The notes under the pieces were generated by a model, which was given only the letters and a program-made list of their open reading frames with translations, made no database searches and was not told the DNA's origin. A stretch of 64,000 bases of DNA, taken from NCBI GenBank assembly GCA_965247435.1, contig OZ252019.1, forward strand, positions 1,984,001 to 2,048,000, written 5' to 3'. The DNA is from Ilyomonas sp965247435 (GTDB lineage: Bacteria; Bacteroidota; Bacteroidia; Chitinophagales; Chitinophagaceae). Shown piece by piece: positions 18,393 through 28,800 of this stretch (positions are counted from its first letter, which is position 1; each line of letters begins with the position of its first letter). The translations under genes were made by a program, and so were the position numbers.

Positions 18393-19271
18393 ATGCTCAG
18401 AAGAAATTTTATAAAAAATGCTGTCCTTTCTGCCGCCGCTATTAGTATGGCTCCATGGGCGAAGGCGGCGCCGACTACACAGCCGCTGGGCGTGCAATTA
18501 TGGACTATCCGTTCGTATCTGCAGAAAAACCTTACCGGCTCGCTGGCGAAGCTTGCGCGGTTAGGCTACAACGAGGTGGAACTGTTTGATTACGATGGCA
18601 GCTACTGAGGCAAATCGCCGAAAGCATTTAGCAAAATCTGCAACGATCTTGGCTTAAAAATCATCAGCTCGCACTACATGACGGGCCGGCACGATGGCGG
18701 TACGCTGAAAGGGACGCTGCTTAACGGCTGGCAAAAGGCAGTGGACGACTCGGCCGAAATGGGCGTTCCTTACATGATCTGCGCCTGGTTGTATAAAGAA
18801 GAGCGGGTAAGTCTCGATGCCTATAAGCAACTGGCTGATATGTTGAATAAAGCCGGCGAAACCTGCGCCAGGAGTAAAATACAGTTTGGCTACCACAGCC
18901 ACAATTTCGAGTTTCCGCCGATAGATGGCGTTGTGCCATACGACCTGATACTGCAAAGTACCGATAAAGACCTCGTGAAGATGGAAGCCGATCTTTTCTG
19001 GATCATTAAAGCGGGCGTAAACCCGGTAGATTATTTTAAAAAATATCCCGGCCGTTTTCCCCTGTGGCATGTAAAAGATATGGAGCGCGGCTCGGAACAA
19101 TTTGCCGAATTGGGCCGCGGCATTATCGACTTCGATCCCATTTTTGCAGAACGTAAAACAGCGGGCCTCGCGCACTGGTTTGTAGAGCAGGACGAATCTA
19201 CAAGAGACCTGTTTGAAAGCCTGGAAATAAGCCGTGACTTCGCGCGGAAGAAAAACTACTGGCAGGACTGA
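18393..19271 (+). pseudogene. Sugar phosphate isomerase/epimerase with in-frame TGA
   Basis: One frame of 293 codons encodes a xylose-isomerase-like TIM-barrel protein with a Tat-type leader (LRRNFIKNAVLSAAA), LGVQLWTIRSYL, NEVELFDYDG, SSHYMTGRHDG, GYHSHNFEF, KMEADLFWI, PLWHVKDM and WFVEQDES. The frame is broken only by TGA at 18606-18608 (GSY-stop-GKSPKAF). Homologs usually have Trp or a similar residue at this spot, so a TGG-to-TGA change explains it. Everything else is in frame and conserved, so the lesion is recent, a sequencing error, or read through. Two pieces: 18393-18608 and 18609-19271. Confidence 0.85.
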
Positions 19272-19316
19272 GGGGAGCACGTTATTTTTTCTATAACACA
19301 AACCAAACATTAACTT

Positions 19317-20975
19317 ATGACAACCAAAACGTTATTTCCAATTGCAGCCTGTGCAGTATTTACTTTGTTATTCAGCACTGTTACGGCGCAGGTAGATAAG
19401 GGCGATTCGCTTGCACTGGTAGATCTGTATAATAATGCGCACGCTTATAAATGGTGGCACGAAGAAAATTGGCTTACGCCGGCTCCGGTAAGCACCTGGT
19501 ATGGTATAACTGTAAGAAACAACAGGGTAACCGCGATAAAGCTGCCTGTAAATAGTTTAAACGGCATCCTGCCGGAATCGTTTGGCAATATGGACATGCT
19601 GGATTATGTTGACCTGCAATGGAATCATCTGCACAACGGTTTACCTTCTACAATAGGTAGTTTAAAGCATCTTGTCTTTCTGAATCTTTCGAATGTTGTG
19701 GAACTGAATGGTAAAATACCTCCGTCTATAAGTAAATGCACCAGCCTTCGATATCTGAACATGTATTATACCGGTGCTTCGGGAAAAATACCGCCGGACA
19801 TCGGCGAGCTAAAAAACCTTACTTATCTGGAGTTAGGTATTTGTAATTTGGTTGGAGGTATTCCTGCTTCAATAGGTAATTGTAGGAACCTGCAATATGT
19901 AGATGTGTACTATAACAAACTAACGGATACTTTACCTGCATCTTTCGGTAAACTTACAAAGCTCGGTAAACTATTTCTAAGCTTTAACAAACTGACCGGC
20001 AGCATACCTTCAAGCTTAGGTAATTGCAGATCGCTTACACATTTAGGTATGTCGGGAAATCGGTTAACCGGCAGCATCCCACCCGAATTAGGAAATCTGG
20101 ATAGTTGTAAAGATTTGTCTTTATATGACAACAAGCTAAGCGGATTCGTTCCTTCGCAACTTGGCAATCTTTCGCAAATTCACACGCTGCAATTGCAAAA
20201 CAATCAATTAACCGGGCCTGTTCCTTCCAGTTTAGGCAACCTTACCAAGCTTAGGTTTTTATTTATAGCCAACAATCATTTCAGCGGAGAAATACCATTG
20301 GCGGTATTAAGAATAAAAGCACTTTCAGAGCTGCTTGCCTTTAATAATGAACTTACTTTTAATACTAACAGGTACGGCGATAAAAATAGAAATTTCTGGC
20401 ATTTGGAGATCAGCAACAACCATTACAATTTTAATGGAATTGAATTTATTGCAAGTAACTACGCTCACATTGAAAGATTATCTTATGCACCACAGGCGCC
20501 GCTTGCAATTCATACACCTGGCAATAAGCTTTCTGTATCTGCAGGCGGTACGCTGAGTAATAACACATATACCTGGTTTAAACTGGGTGCGGCGGGCAGC
20601 ACAATTATTTTGGGTGATTCCACTTTTCAACCAAACAGGAGTGGACAGTATTATGCAGCAATTACCAATGTTATAGCAAAAGAGCTTACACTTTATACAG
20701 ATACAGTTAGCTATACTTTACCACTTGCAAAGAGTGCTTTGAATGTGTCTGTTTATCCAAACCCTGCTACCAACCTGCTGCTCGTAAAAGGTTTAAATGA
20801 AAAAAGGACTGCAACTGTTGCAATAACCGACATCACAGGCACTCTTCGAGTCACTTTTGTATCGGGTAAACAATCCATTGCAACAATCAATGTAAGTAAG
20901 CTAATGCCTGGCAGTTACTTAGTGACTGTGAGCGATGGAAAAGAAACCGATGCGGTACAATTTGTAAAGAAGTAA
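19317..20975 (+). CDS. Secreted leucine-rich-repeat protein with T9SS sorting tail
   Basis: 552 residues with a signal peptide ending VTAQ. About ten plant-type LRR units (L-x-G-x-IP-x-x-LGN, for example LTGSIPSSLGN) fill about 60-340. A C-terminal ~75-residue domain begins SVYPNPATN and ends in DAVQFVKK, the type A sorting signal of the type IX secretion system. It should be exported through the outer membrane and anchored or released. The likely role is surface protein-protein or carbohydrate binding. It follows the broken isomerase by 45 bases. Confidence 0.9.
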   Translation: MTTKTLFPIAACAVFTLLFSTVTAQVDKGDSLALVDLYNNAHAYKWWHEENWLTPAPVSTWYGITVRNNRVTAIKLPVNSLNGILPESFGNMDMLDYVDLQWNHLHNGLPSTIGSLKHLVFLNLSNVVELNGKIPPSISKCTSLRYLNMYYTGASGKIPPDIGELKNLTYLELGICNLVGGIPASIGNCRNLQYVDVYYNKLTDTLPASFGKLTKLGKLFLSFNKLTGSIPSSLGNCRSLTHLGMSGNRLTGSIPPELGNLDSCKDLSLYDNKLSGFVPSQLGNLSQIHTLQLQNNQLTGPVPSSLGNLTKLRFLFIANNHFSGEIPLAVLRIKALSELLAFNNELTFNTNRYGDKNRNFWHLEISNNHYNFNGIEFIASNYAHIERLSYAPQAPLAIHTPGNKLSVSAGGTLSNNTYTWFKLGAAGSTIILGDSTFQPNRSGQYYAAITNVIAKELTLYTDTVSYTLPLAKSALNVSVYPNPATNLLLVKGLNEKRTATVAITDITGTLRVTFVSGKQSIATINVSKLMPGSYLVTVSDGKETDAVQFVKK

Positions 20976-21041
20976 GTATTAGCAGCTTAGCCGAATGCAG
21001 ACTACAATCGATATGAACGGAAGTACTCAACAATAAATTTA

Positions 21042-21584
21042 ATGGAGGATTACGAAAAAGATACCGCAATGCTGATTGATAATTTCAATCATGCCATTGA
21101 TGGTTGGTTAGCTGCGTTGGCGCACTACAGCCTTCAACAGCTACGCGCCCAACCTGCGCCACATAGCTGGCCGGTAGGGCAGGTGTATATGCACCTGATA
21201 GCCGATACAACCTTTTTTACCCGGCAAATAAAATTATGCGCAGCTACGAGCGACCACCGGATCGAAGTGACATCGCCTGCCGCTGAAACTATGTTTCGTA
21301 ATGACGGTTTTCCGGATCAGGTAATTGAAGGAGCGCCTGCCAACGCTTATCTGCCGCAACCTTCCGGCAAAGCGCAATTGACGAACCAACTGCCGAGGCT
21401 GAAGGAAGATATGAATAATGCAGCAATGCTGATAGCCGGCAGCCGCTGCAGGGGCAAAACAAAACATCCGGGGCCGGGCTGTTTTAATGCTGCCCAATGG
21501 CTGCAGTTTGCAGAAATGCACCTGCGGCATCACTTACGGCAAAAGAAAAGAATAGACAATTATTTTTTTATACACGGTTATTGA
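21042..21584 (+). CDS. DinB family protein
   Basis: 180 residues with a DinB-like four-helix pattern: WLAALAHYSLQQLRAQPAPH, SWPVGQVYMHLIADTTFFTRQI, and the C-terminal AEMHLRHHLRQKKRI. The His residues at these places are where DinB and bacillithiol-transferase-like proteins bind a metal. The physiological reaction is unknown; some relatives are thiol-dependent transferases. 66 bases after the LRR protein. Confidence 0.8.
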   Translation: MEDYEKDTAMLIDNFNHAIDGWLAALAHYSLQQLRAQPAPHSWPVGQVYMHLIADTTFFTRQIKLCAATSDHRIEVTSPAAETMFRNDGFPDQVIEGAPANAYLPQPSGKAQLTNQLPRLKEDMNNAAMLIAGSRCRGKTKHPGPGCFNAAQWLQFAEMHLRHHLRQKKRIDNYFFIHGY

Positions 21585-21766
21585 GAAAAACAGGATCGTC
21601 TTAGCTTATGAGGAACAATCAGGATGCGCTAACTCTGTTATCCGGATTATTTTCTAATTGGATTGTATGTAAACGTTGGCCTCATTCATTCTTGCCGCCC
21701 GCACTTTATACAACAAACGACTTGCGCCCATAGCCATGGTATAATAAAATAAAAATATTTTTAGGC

Positions 21767-21796
21767 ATTGATAAAACGTCAATTGATAAAACGTCA
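21767..21796. repeat. Perfect tandem duplication of a 15-base unit
   Basis: ATTGATAAAACGTCA occurs twice in direct succession (21767-21781 and 21782-21796), followed by GTTAAG. It sits in a non-coding gap; it may be a slippage product or a paired binding site. Confidence 0.8.
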
Positions 21797-22033
21797 GTTA
21801 AGTTTATTAAATGCGCAGATCTATTCCGGATGGTATGCCACCGCAGGTAACCGGAAGAAAAATTCCGTAAGAATTACCTGTTTATAGAAGAAGGGAAGGC
21901 TGCTCATCATGCGATTCCTAAAGAGTTGAATCGCTGTTTTTTTACTTTTTTCCACAAACGCATAAATCCTGATATTTCTGTCTCTGCTGTATTTATTTTA
22001 TTAAACATTTTTACCGGGTAATTATTGTGATTG

Positions 22034-22059
22034 GGTAAGTACAGCGTAGTGTACTTACC
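22034..22059. promoter_or_regulatory. Hairpin upstream of the propeller lipoprotein
   Basis: A perfect 10-base stem GGTAAGTACA/TGTACTTACC with a 6-base loop, 116 bases before the lipoprotein start. It has no T-run on the plus strand, so an operator or mRNA leader structure is as likely as a terminator. Confidence 0.45.
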
Positions 22060-22174
22060 TATAAAAACAGGATAGTATGAGTACACAAATGCAAGACATC
22101 TGTGACATCCTGCGGTGCGTTAAACGGTAGGTTTGCCTGTTCCCGAAAGGAACACTTCACCTAAAATAAATACC

Positions 22175-23383
22175 ATGAAAATTCCAGCCCGTTTAATCGC
22201 CTTGCCGGCCATTATTGCCGTATTTTTTATTGCTTCCTGTAATAAGCCGGATAATAAGCCAACAGCACCCGCAGCAACAAATTCGCAGCAATCTTTGCAG
22301 GAACAAACAGCAGAAAACGGCACCAATGCCGATGAAGCCATTTTTTCTAAAGCGGCAGGCAATAATACCAATCATTTTTACATCGAAAGCAACAGCAGCG
22401 CTAAAAACACGGTTCTGGTTTTTACGCAGCGCAACAACGGCAAACTGATACTGGAAGATGAAGTGGCTTCCGGTGGCTATGGTATCGGAGCGGGTTTAGG
22501 CTCCCAAGGTGCTTTGGCCATCAGCGAAGAACAGGCGTTACTGTTTGCGGTTAATGCAGGCTCCAATTCTGTTTCTTCTTTTCGCATCGGCAGCAATGGC
22601 AGTTTGCAGCTTTTATATACCGCTGTTTCTACCGGTCAGTTGCCCAACAGCGTAACCGTGCACGGTAACCTGTTGTATGTTTTAAATAAAACCAGTTCAA
22701 CCGTTTGCGGCTTTACGTTTACCAGAAACGGCTTTATGTCGCCCGTTCAAGGCTCTACCCACAACTTAAGCGGCATGAACGTAGATGCGCCGCAAATTAA
22801 GTTTCAGCCGGATGGAAGCGCTGTTTTTGTAACGGAAAAAGCAACCAATATAATAGATAAATTCAGTCTGGATAGCAACGGGGCCATTACCTCTGCCATA
22901 CAAATCCCATCGGAAGGCGTTACTCCTTTTGGCTTCGATTATGCACGCAACAACCGTTTTATGGTGGTATCCAATGCAGCGAGCGGCGGCTCCGGAGCCG
23001 GTTCCTGCACGTCTTATAAATTCAGCAGCACGCAAGGCCTCACAGATGTGAATGGCGCCGTCTCCAATTACGAATCGGCGCCTTGCTGGGTAGCTACCAC
23101 CAGGTATGGATCTTTTGCTTTTGTAGCCAATGCGACCAGTAACAATATCTCTTCTTACTACATTGATAAAGGCGGCAAACTTACGCTGATTAATGCAGTA
23201 GCTGCTGCAGCGGGCGAAAAGCCGATTGATATAGCCGTAAGCGCCGATAACAGGTATGTATATAATATTTATTCAGGCTCTCATACCGTTGTTGCTTATA
23301 CCAGGATGCGCGCCGGTGAAATAACCTATATAGATCAGGTAACTACACTGCCGGAGTTTGCAGCAGGCTTAGCCGTGCATTAA
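22175..23383 (+). CDS. Beta-propeller (lactonase-like) lipoprotein, copy 1
   Basis: 402 residues from ATG 22175; the lipobox ends FFIASC with Cys at about residue 22, so it should be a lipoprotein. The rest has repeated propeller blades of the 6-phosphogluconolactonase/YVTN type: GLGSQGALAIS, LLFAVNAGSNSVSSF, SVTVHGNLLYVLN, IKFQPDGSAVFVTEK, DNRYVYNIYSGSHTVV. It lacks evidence for lactonase activity and may be a surface binding protein. A paralog lies at 33533. Upstream codons from TTG 22133 are open but not signal-like and are excluded. Confidence 0.85.
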   Translation: MKIPARLIALPAIIAVFFIASCNKPDNKPTAPAATNSQQSLQEQTAENGTNADEAIFSKAAGNNTNHFYIESNSSAKNTVLVFTQRNNGKLILEDEVASGGYGIGAGLGSQGALAISEEQALLFAVNAGSNSVSSFRIGSNGSLQLLYTAVSTGQLPNSVTVHGNLLYVLNKTSSTVCGFTFTRNGFMSPVQGSTHNLSGMNVDAPQIKFQPDGSAVFVTEKATNIIDKFSLDSNGAITSAIQIPSEGVTPFGFDYARNNRFMVVSNAASGGSGAGSCTSYKFSSTQGLTDVNGAVSNYESAPCWVATTRYGSFAFVANATSNNISSYYIDKGGKLTLINAVAAAAGEKPIDIAVSADNRYVYNIYSGSHTVVAYTRMRAGEITYIDQVTTLPEFAAGLAVH

Positions 23384-23410
23384 ACCGGAGAAAAAGATTG
23401 TATTTTCAAA

Positions 23411-23460
23411 TATGCGATAGTGTAACGGCATACCGGTTTCCGCCGTTACTACTATCGTAT
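23411..23460 (+). terminator. Hairpin after propeller lipoprotein copy 1
   Basis: A long stem with one bulge, GATAGTGTAACGGC (from 23416) pairing with GCCGTTACTACTATC (from 23442), 30 bases after the stop. No clear T-run follows, so it is a probable rather than certain terminator. Confidence 0.6.
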
Positions 23461-23656
23461 ATCTGTGCATTGAATATAAGCCGGAAAGCAGGTCGTATCT
23501 TCATTTAATAATAGATAGAAACCGGTCAGGTCGTTACATTTATTATACTATAGCGGCTCAGCCTGGCACTTGTAACAGGCTGCATAGAATTAAAGTGAGG
23601 CGCCGCCAAAGGAGTACAGATAGTTTTACTAAATTCATTAAACCAAAAAGACAATT

Positions 23657-24241
23657 ATGAAACAGCTTTGCCTGCTATACGCTTTATTACTAATGATAAC
23701 GGCAGGTAATACCCAGCCAATGCCTGCTGGTTTAAAAGTAAATGACAAAGCACCTGTATTTACTGCTGCCGATCAAAACGGTAATGCCATAAATCTGCAG
23801 CAGCTATTGCAAAAGGGGCCGGTAGTGCTGGTGTTTTACCGCGGCCAATGGTGCCCATACTGCAACAAGCAGTTATCGGAGCTGCAGGATTCTTTAGCTT
23901 TTATAACGGGCAAAGGAGCAACGCTGGTAGCTGTATCGCCGGAGAAACCTGAAAATATAAAACAGACGGTGACGAAAACCAAAGCAGCCTACCCGGTACT
24001 GTTTGATGATGGATTAAAAATTATGAACAGTTACAGCGTAACATATACTGTAGATGCCGGTACCATAGAAAAATATAAAGGTTACGGAATAGATTTTAAT
24101 GCCGTAAATGGAAGCAACGGCGCGCACCTGCCGGTACCTGCCGTTTTTATTGTGAATACAAAAGGCTTAATTACATTCCGGCATTTCGATCCGGATTATA
24201 CAAAGCGTGCGAGCGTAAAAGAAATATGCAGCCATCTCTAA
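23657..24241 (+). CDS. Exported peroxiredoxin-like (AhpC/TSA) protein
   Basis: 194 residues with a short signal peptide (ends NTQ, about residue 20). The thioredoxin-fold peroxiredoxin core is VNDKAPVFTAADQNGNAI, VVLVFYRGQWCPYC with Cys66 and Cys69, then VAVSPEKPENI and YPVLFDD. The CxxC makes a peroxide or disulfide reductase role likely in the periplasm. It stands alone between the propeller and an MFS gene. Confidence 0.85.
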   Translation: MKQLCLLYALLLMITAGNTQPMPAGLKVNDKAPVFTAADQNGNAINLQQLLQKGPVVLVFYRGQWCPYCNKQLSELQDSLAFITGKGATLVAVSPEKPENIKQTVTKTKAAYPVLFDDGLKIMNSYSVTYTVDAGTIEKYKGYGIDFNAVNGSNGAHLPVPAVFIVNTKGLITFRHFDPDYTKRASVKEICSHL

Positions 24242-24500
24242 GCAATGATGCAAATTTTGGTAGCTGATAAATTTCATAAAAGCGGGACGGGTTACTGCCG
24301 TTATTATCCGCTCACAAGCCTGTATCTGCAATTATATTTTTGAACGGCGCTAAAGTGCTTTTTCTTTGAAGCAGCTATACTATTTTGCTTCGCATTGTGG
24401 CACTGCTAAAGCCCTGTTTACCGCTGCGCAATCGTCATACAGTAGCACATTATTCAAACTTTCTGCCGTTGCAAAACACATCGCTTTATTTTTGCAGCAC

Positions 24501-25658
24501 ATGCAACTTCTTTCAAAAGCTACCTTACCCCGCATAAAGCACCGCACGGCCACGCTGGTGTTTTTCTTTATGTCCGGCTTCGGCTACTCTACCTGGGCGT
24601 CGCGTATCCCTACCATCCAGCAACAGCTCCACATGAATGAAGCGCAGCTTGGCGCTGTGCTGCTCGCATCACCCATCGGCGTACTCATAACGGTGCCGTT
24701 TACCAGCAACCTGCTCAACCGGTTCAGCAGCAAAAGCATTATGATTTTTGGCGCCATCTTTTACAACAGCATGCTTATCTGCCTTGGCTATGTGGGCAGC
24801 ATCGGGCAGTTATGGTTTATCCTGCTTTGCTTTGGCTCTTCCCGCAACCTGCTCAACCTCTCTATGAACGCACAGGGCGTGGAAGTGCAGGGCCTGTACG
24901 AGCAATCCATCATCACTACCTTTCATGCGGTGTGGAGCATGGCCGGTTTTGCGGGCGCCGCTGTTGGTTACCTGTTTGTATCCTCCGGCCTTACGCTTGC
25001 CGCACATCTTGTATCGGTTGGCATTTTCCTGATCATTGTATCTGTTGTCTTTTATCCCAATACTTATTACATCAAACACAAAGCACCGCAGCGCAAAAAA
25101 CTGTTCGTGTGGCCGGATCAGTACCTGCTGAAATTTGCCATGATTGCCTTTGCTTCCATGGCGTGCGAAAACGTGATGTACGACTGGAGCGGCATTTATT
25201 TTCAGAAAGCAGTAGGCAGCGGCAAAGAAGCGGCCACGGCAGCATTTGTTGTGTACATGGTTTCTATGACAACGGGACGTTTTTTAGGTGATAAAATTGT
25301 AAACAAAACCGGCATCATACCTATTCTCCGGTACAGCGGCGCACTCATCTGCACCGGCCTGCTGATTGCCGCGCTCCTGCCGTTTACGGTTAGCGCCGGC
25401 ATCGGTTTCATGCTCACCGGTTTCGGCGTATCGTGCATTATTCCATTGGTGTTCAGCCTCGCCGGCAAGTCAAAAACGATGAGCAGCGGCACCGCCATTG
25501 CCTCCGTCTCCACCATCAGTTACTTCGGCTTTCTCGTAGTGCCGCCGGGCGTTGGCTTCATTGCGCAGGCATTGGGTTTGCGCTGGTCGTTTGGCATTGT
25601 TGCCATATTCGGCGCGCTCATCGTGCTGCTCGTATCGCAGCTAAAGAAAGAAGAATAG
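24501..25658 (+). CDS. MFS transporter (fucose permease/YbjJ-like)
   Basis: About 385 residues from ATG 24501 with roughly 12 hydrophobic segments. The N-terminal SGFGYSTWASRIPTIQQQL segment is typical of the sugar-permease-like branch of the major facilitator family; the inner loop GDKIVNKTG follows TM8. The substrate cannot be read from the sequence. The frame is open upstream to TTG 24366, but those residues do not look like part of the family. A TATTTTTG box lies just before the start (24487-24494). Confidence 0.85.
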   Translation: MQLLSKATLPRIKHRTATLVFFFMSGFGYSTWASRIPTIQQQLHMNEAQLGAVLLASPIGVLITVPFTSNLLNRFSSKSIMIFGAIFYNSMLICLGYVGSIGQLWFILLCFGSSRNLLNLSMNAQGVEVQGLYEQSIITTFHAVWSMAGFAGAAVGYLFVSSGLTLAAHLVSVGIFLIIVSVVFYPNTYYIKHKAPQRKKLFVWPDQYLLKFAMIAFASMACENVMYDWSGIYFQKAVGSGKEAATAAFVVYMVSMTTGRFLGDKIVNKTGIIPILRYSGALICTGLLIAALLPFTVSAGIGFMLTGFGVSCIIPLVFSLAGKSKTMSSGTAIASVSTISYFGFLVVPPGVGFIAQALGLRWSFGIVAIFGALIVLLVSQLKKEE

Positions 25659-25776
25659 GCGTTTCTGCTGATAACTGCATAACTATTTCATTTATAAATA
25701 AAAAGCAGGGCTGATCTTAACAAACAATTTTAATGCGTTTCTTCCGTACTGATTTCTAAACTGCCTCTAAATATTC

Positions 25777-25784
25777 TATTTTTG
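25777..25784 (+). promoter_or_regulatory. -7 promoter box of the SNF2 helicase gene
   Basis: TATTTTTG matches the Bacteroidota -7 consensus TAnnTTTG, 63 bases before the GTG start. The -33 region only weakly matches TTTG. Confidence 0.45.
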
Positions 25785-25792
25785 CATCTTGC

Positions 25793-25810
25793 CCTTTCGT
25801 GAACGAAAGG
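25793..25810. promoter_or_regulatory. Palindrome in the leader of the helicase gene
   Basis: CCTTTCGT-GA-ACGAAAGG is a perfect 8-base-arm palindrome 9 bases after the -7 box, so it would overlap the transcript start. An operator fits better than a hairpin because the loop is only two bases. Confidence 0.5.
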
Positions 25811-25846
25811 TGTATAATGTGTTGTTTTTGAATTTAAAACTGACTT

Positions 25847-28800
25847 GTGGCATTACCTTATCTTACAAAATATATTTACAACAACGGTACGGATGAAGTG
25901 ATACGGCGTGGCAAAAAAATACATGCCATGGGCAACGTTGAACTAACGAATGTGGAAAACCTGCAGGGCGCTGTTACCTTCCGCGTGAAGGATGATATGT
26001 ACGCTACGTATTATAAAGTACACATTAACCAATATAAGGACGAAAAAAACATTGCCATCCGCTGCGGCTGCCCGTACAACCTCGGCGAAATCTGCCGCCA
26101 CGAAGCGGCGGCTTTATTTCAGTTGCAGGAAATGCTGGATAAAAATATGCTGGGGGAGAAGGACATTGTGTACAACCAGCGGCATACGGCGGTTAAGATG
26201 AAGCAGTTGGAGATAAAGATGATCAAAATGCTTTCCTCGCCGGAAAGCTATACCGCGGCAGACGGGTTTTTATCCTCTTCCAAAGCGGTTATTGCAGAAG
26301 CGAAAGACGAACGGGTAGTGGCCGAAGTAAAGATGAACGAGGAAGCTTATAAGGTTGTTTTACAAAAAAATGAAGAGCGCAACTTCGATACCAGTTGCAA
26401 CTGCAACAGCGAAAAGAAACACCCGCTTTGTGTGCACAAAACGATTGTGCTGCTGCAGTTGCTGAATAAATATGGCCCCAATTATTTCGACAGCATCCGC
26501 AACCGCGATAAAGAAAAAAACAAACTGCTGGCTTTGTATGGCTATTCGCTGGAGGATGATATAAAAGGAAAATTTGAATTTACTTATAAAGATGATAAGC
26601 CTTTTTTGCGGGTACTCGATCTTTCCATCAAGCGGGTAATGCCGGGCATATTGCCGGTAAAGCCAAAGCCGGTACTGGAAAATGTGGAAGCAGTACCCGT
26701 AGAGGAAGAGCCGTTGAAAAGCCGCACCCGCCTTGGAATTGTTATTTCGTACAATGCGCACAGCTATCCGTATGTGCAGATAGACGCTGTACAAGGCGAG
26801 CCCAACGAAGAGAACAATGCTTATACCGGTAAAGTAGAGAAACTTGATATTGCCCGCTTTGTAAACGGAGATTCGCTGGAGGAAGAAGACCGGTTGCTGC
26901 TGCAGCAGGTACGCAAAATCCTCAACAGCGAAGTAGGCCGTTACCTCAACCGCAACTCGCCCTTCAGCGGTATCTGGGAAAATATCATTCAGCAGCACGA
27001 TGATGAGCTGCCGGAAGAAACGCGGCAACTGATTGTGGAATACCTGCATCCGAAGTACAAGAAGCTGTTTACGGATATGGCCGACAGCCACTTTACTTTT
27101 TTTCTGCCCCGCAGCAAAAATTTTCAAACAGCTAACCTGCAGCCGGCTAATTGCTCCATCAACTTTATTACACCGGAACTGAATGTAAACTTTACCGGCG
27201 GCCGGTACGAAATTACCTGTACGGCAAGGACGCCGCTTGGTAATAAAAATATAGCGGAAAACGTGCTCGCATCACCGCTGCTCTTTCAGCAGGAAGACCA
27301 GTTTTACCTCTGGCAGAAACCGGAGGACATACTACTCATCGAGAAGTTTTTGCCTTCGGGTAAAATGGTAGCGGAAACAGAAGAATGGAACCATACGCTG
27401 CAGCATTTTATTTTGCCGCTTACCCGCGAATACAACGTCAACTTCAGCAATATTCAAAAAGAAGAAGTGCGCGACGTAAAGCCGGAAGTAAAAGTGTTTT
27501 TAAAAGAAAAAGGCGATTACCTGTTGTTCCAGCCCGTATTTACCTATCATGGCTACGATGTAAAACCGGGTGACCGTGAAAATATTTTATTGCCACAGGC
27601 AAATAAACTAATGGTTATCCACCGCAACACGCTTATCGAAAACACTTTTACGGAAAAGTTGCGAAACCTGCACTCCAACTTTATCCAGCTCGAAAACAGC
27701 ACTGCTCTTGCGCTAAAGGGATCGGAAGTATTGAAAAACAACTGGTTCTTCCTGTTTATTGATGCGGTGCGCGATATGAATGTGCCGGTCTATGGTTTTG
27801 ATGCGCTGAAAAATTTCCGCTTTAATACGGCCAAGCCTTCTACCAAAATTTATATCAGCAGCCATACCGATTGGTTTGATGCTAAAATAGACATCCACTT
27901 TGGCGAGCAGCAGGTAACCGTGGAGGATGTAAAGAAAGCATTGGCCAACAAGCAGCAGTTTGTGCACCTGCAGGATGGCACACTGGGCATTTTGCCCGAG
28001 GAATGGATAAAAAAATATTCCCTGTTGTTCCGGGTTGGCGATGGCCGGTCCAATGATATAAAGCTGAGCAAGTACCACTTCAGCGTAATAGAAGAATTGT
28101 ACGACCAGCGCGATGAGGAAGAATTGGTGTTTCAGTTAGAAAGTAAATACGAACATTTAAAAGAGAATTTTTCCATTAACCCGATTGCTGCCCCGCTGCA
28201 CCTGCAAAACATCCTGCGGCCCTATCAAACGTCGGGCTACCAGTGGCTCAATTACCTGAACGAGGTACAGTGGGGCGGCATCCTCGCCGATGATATGGGG
28301 CTTGGCAAAACGCTGCAAACGCTTACTTTTTTATATTACCTCAAAGAAGCGAAAGGCGCTCTTAAAGCGCTGGTTGTTTGCCCAACTACCCTGATGTTTA
28401 ACTGGGAAAATGAAATTAAAAAATTTACGCCATCGCTTACTTATTATACGCATCATGGCAGCCTGCGCATCAAAGACACTTTGATGAAAACGAAAAGCGA
28501 CATTATCATTACCACGTACGGCACACTGCGCAGCGATATCAAGCAATTTATGGAAGTGCCTTTTGATTATGTGATATTAGACGAAAGCCAGGCCATCAAA
28601 AACCCGTCGAGCAAGGTTACAAAAGCGGTTTGCCTGCTGCGCGCCAAAAGCCGCTTATGTCTCAGCGGTACGCCGCTGCAAAACAATACGTTCGACATCT
28701 ACGCCCAGATGAATTTTTTAAATCCGGGTATGCTCGGAAGCATGGATCATTTTAAAAATGAATTCGCCGTACCGATAGATAAATTTGGCGAGAAGGAACA

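Larger units (their letters stand above)
21585..22174. other. Intergenic gap with a tandem repeat and a hairpin
   Basis: About 590 bases with no supported gene. It holds the 15-base tandem repeat (21767) and the hairpin (22034) listed separately. Confidence 0.5.

Noticed and set aside
18654..19310. Minus-strand frame opposite the broken isomerase
   Set aside because: It mirrors the isomerase coding strand; the plus strand carries all recognisable motifs.
26360..27127. Minus-strand frame inside the SNF2 gene
   Set aside because: Antisense shadow of a strongly conserved helicase gene.
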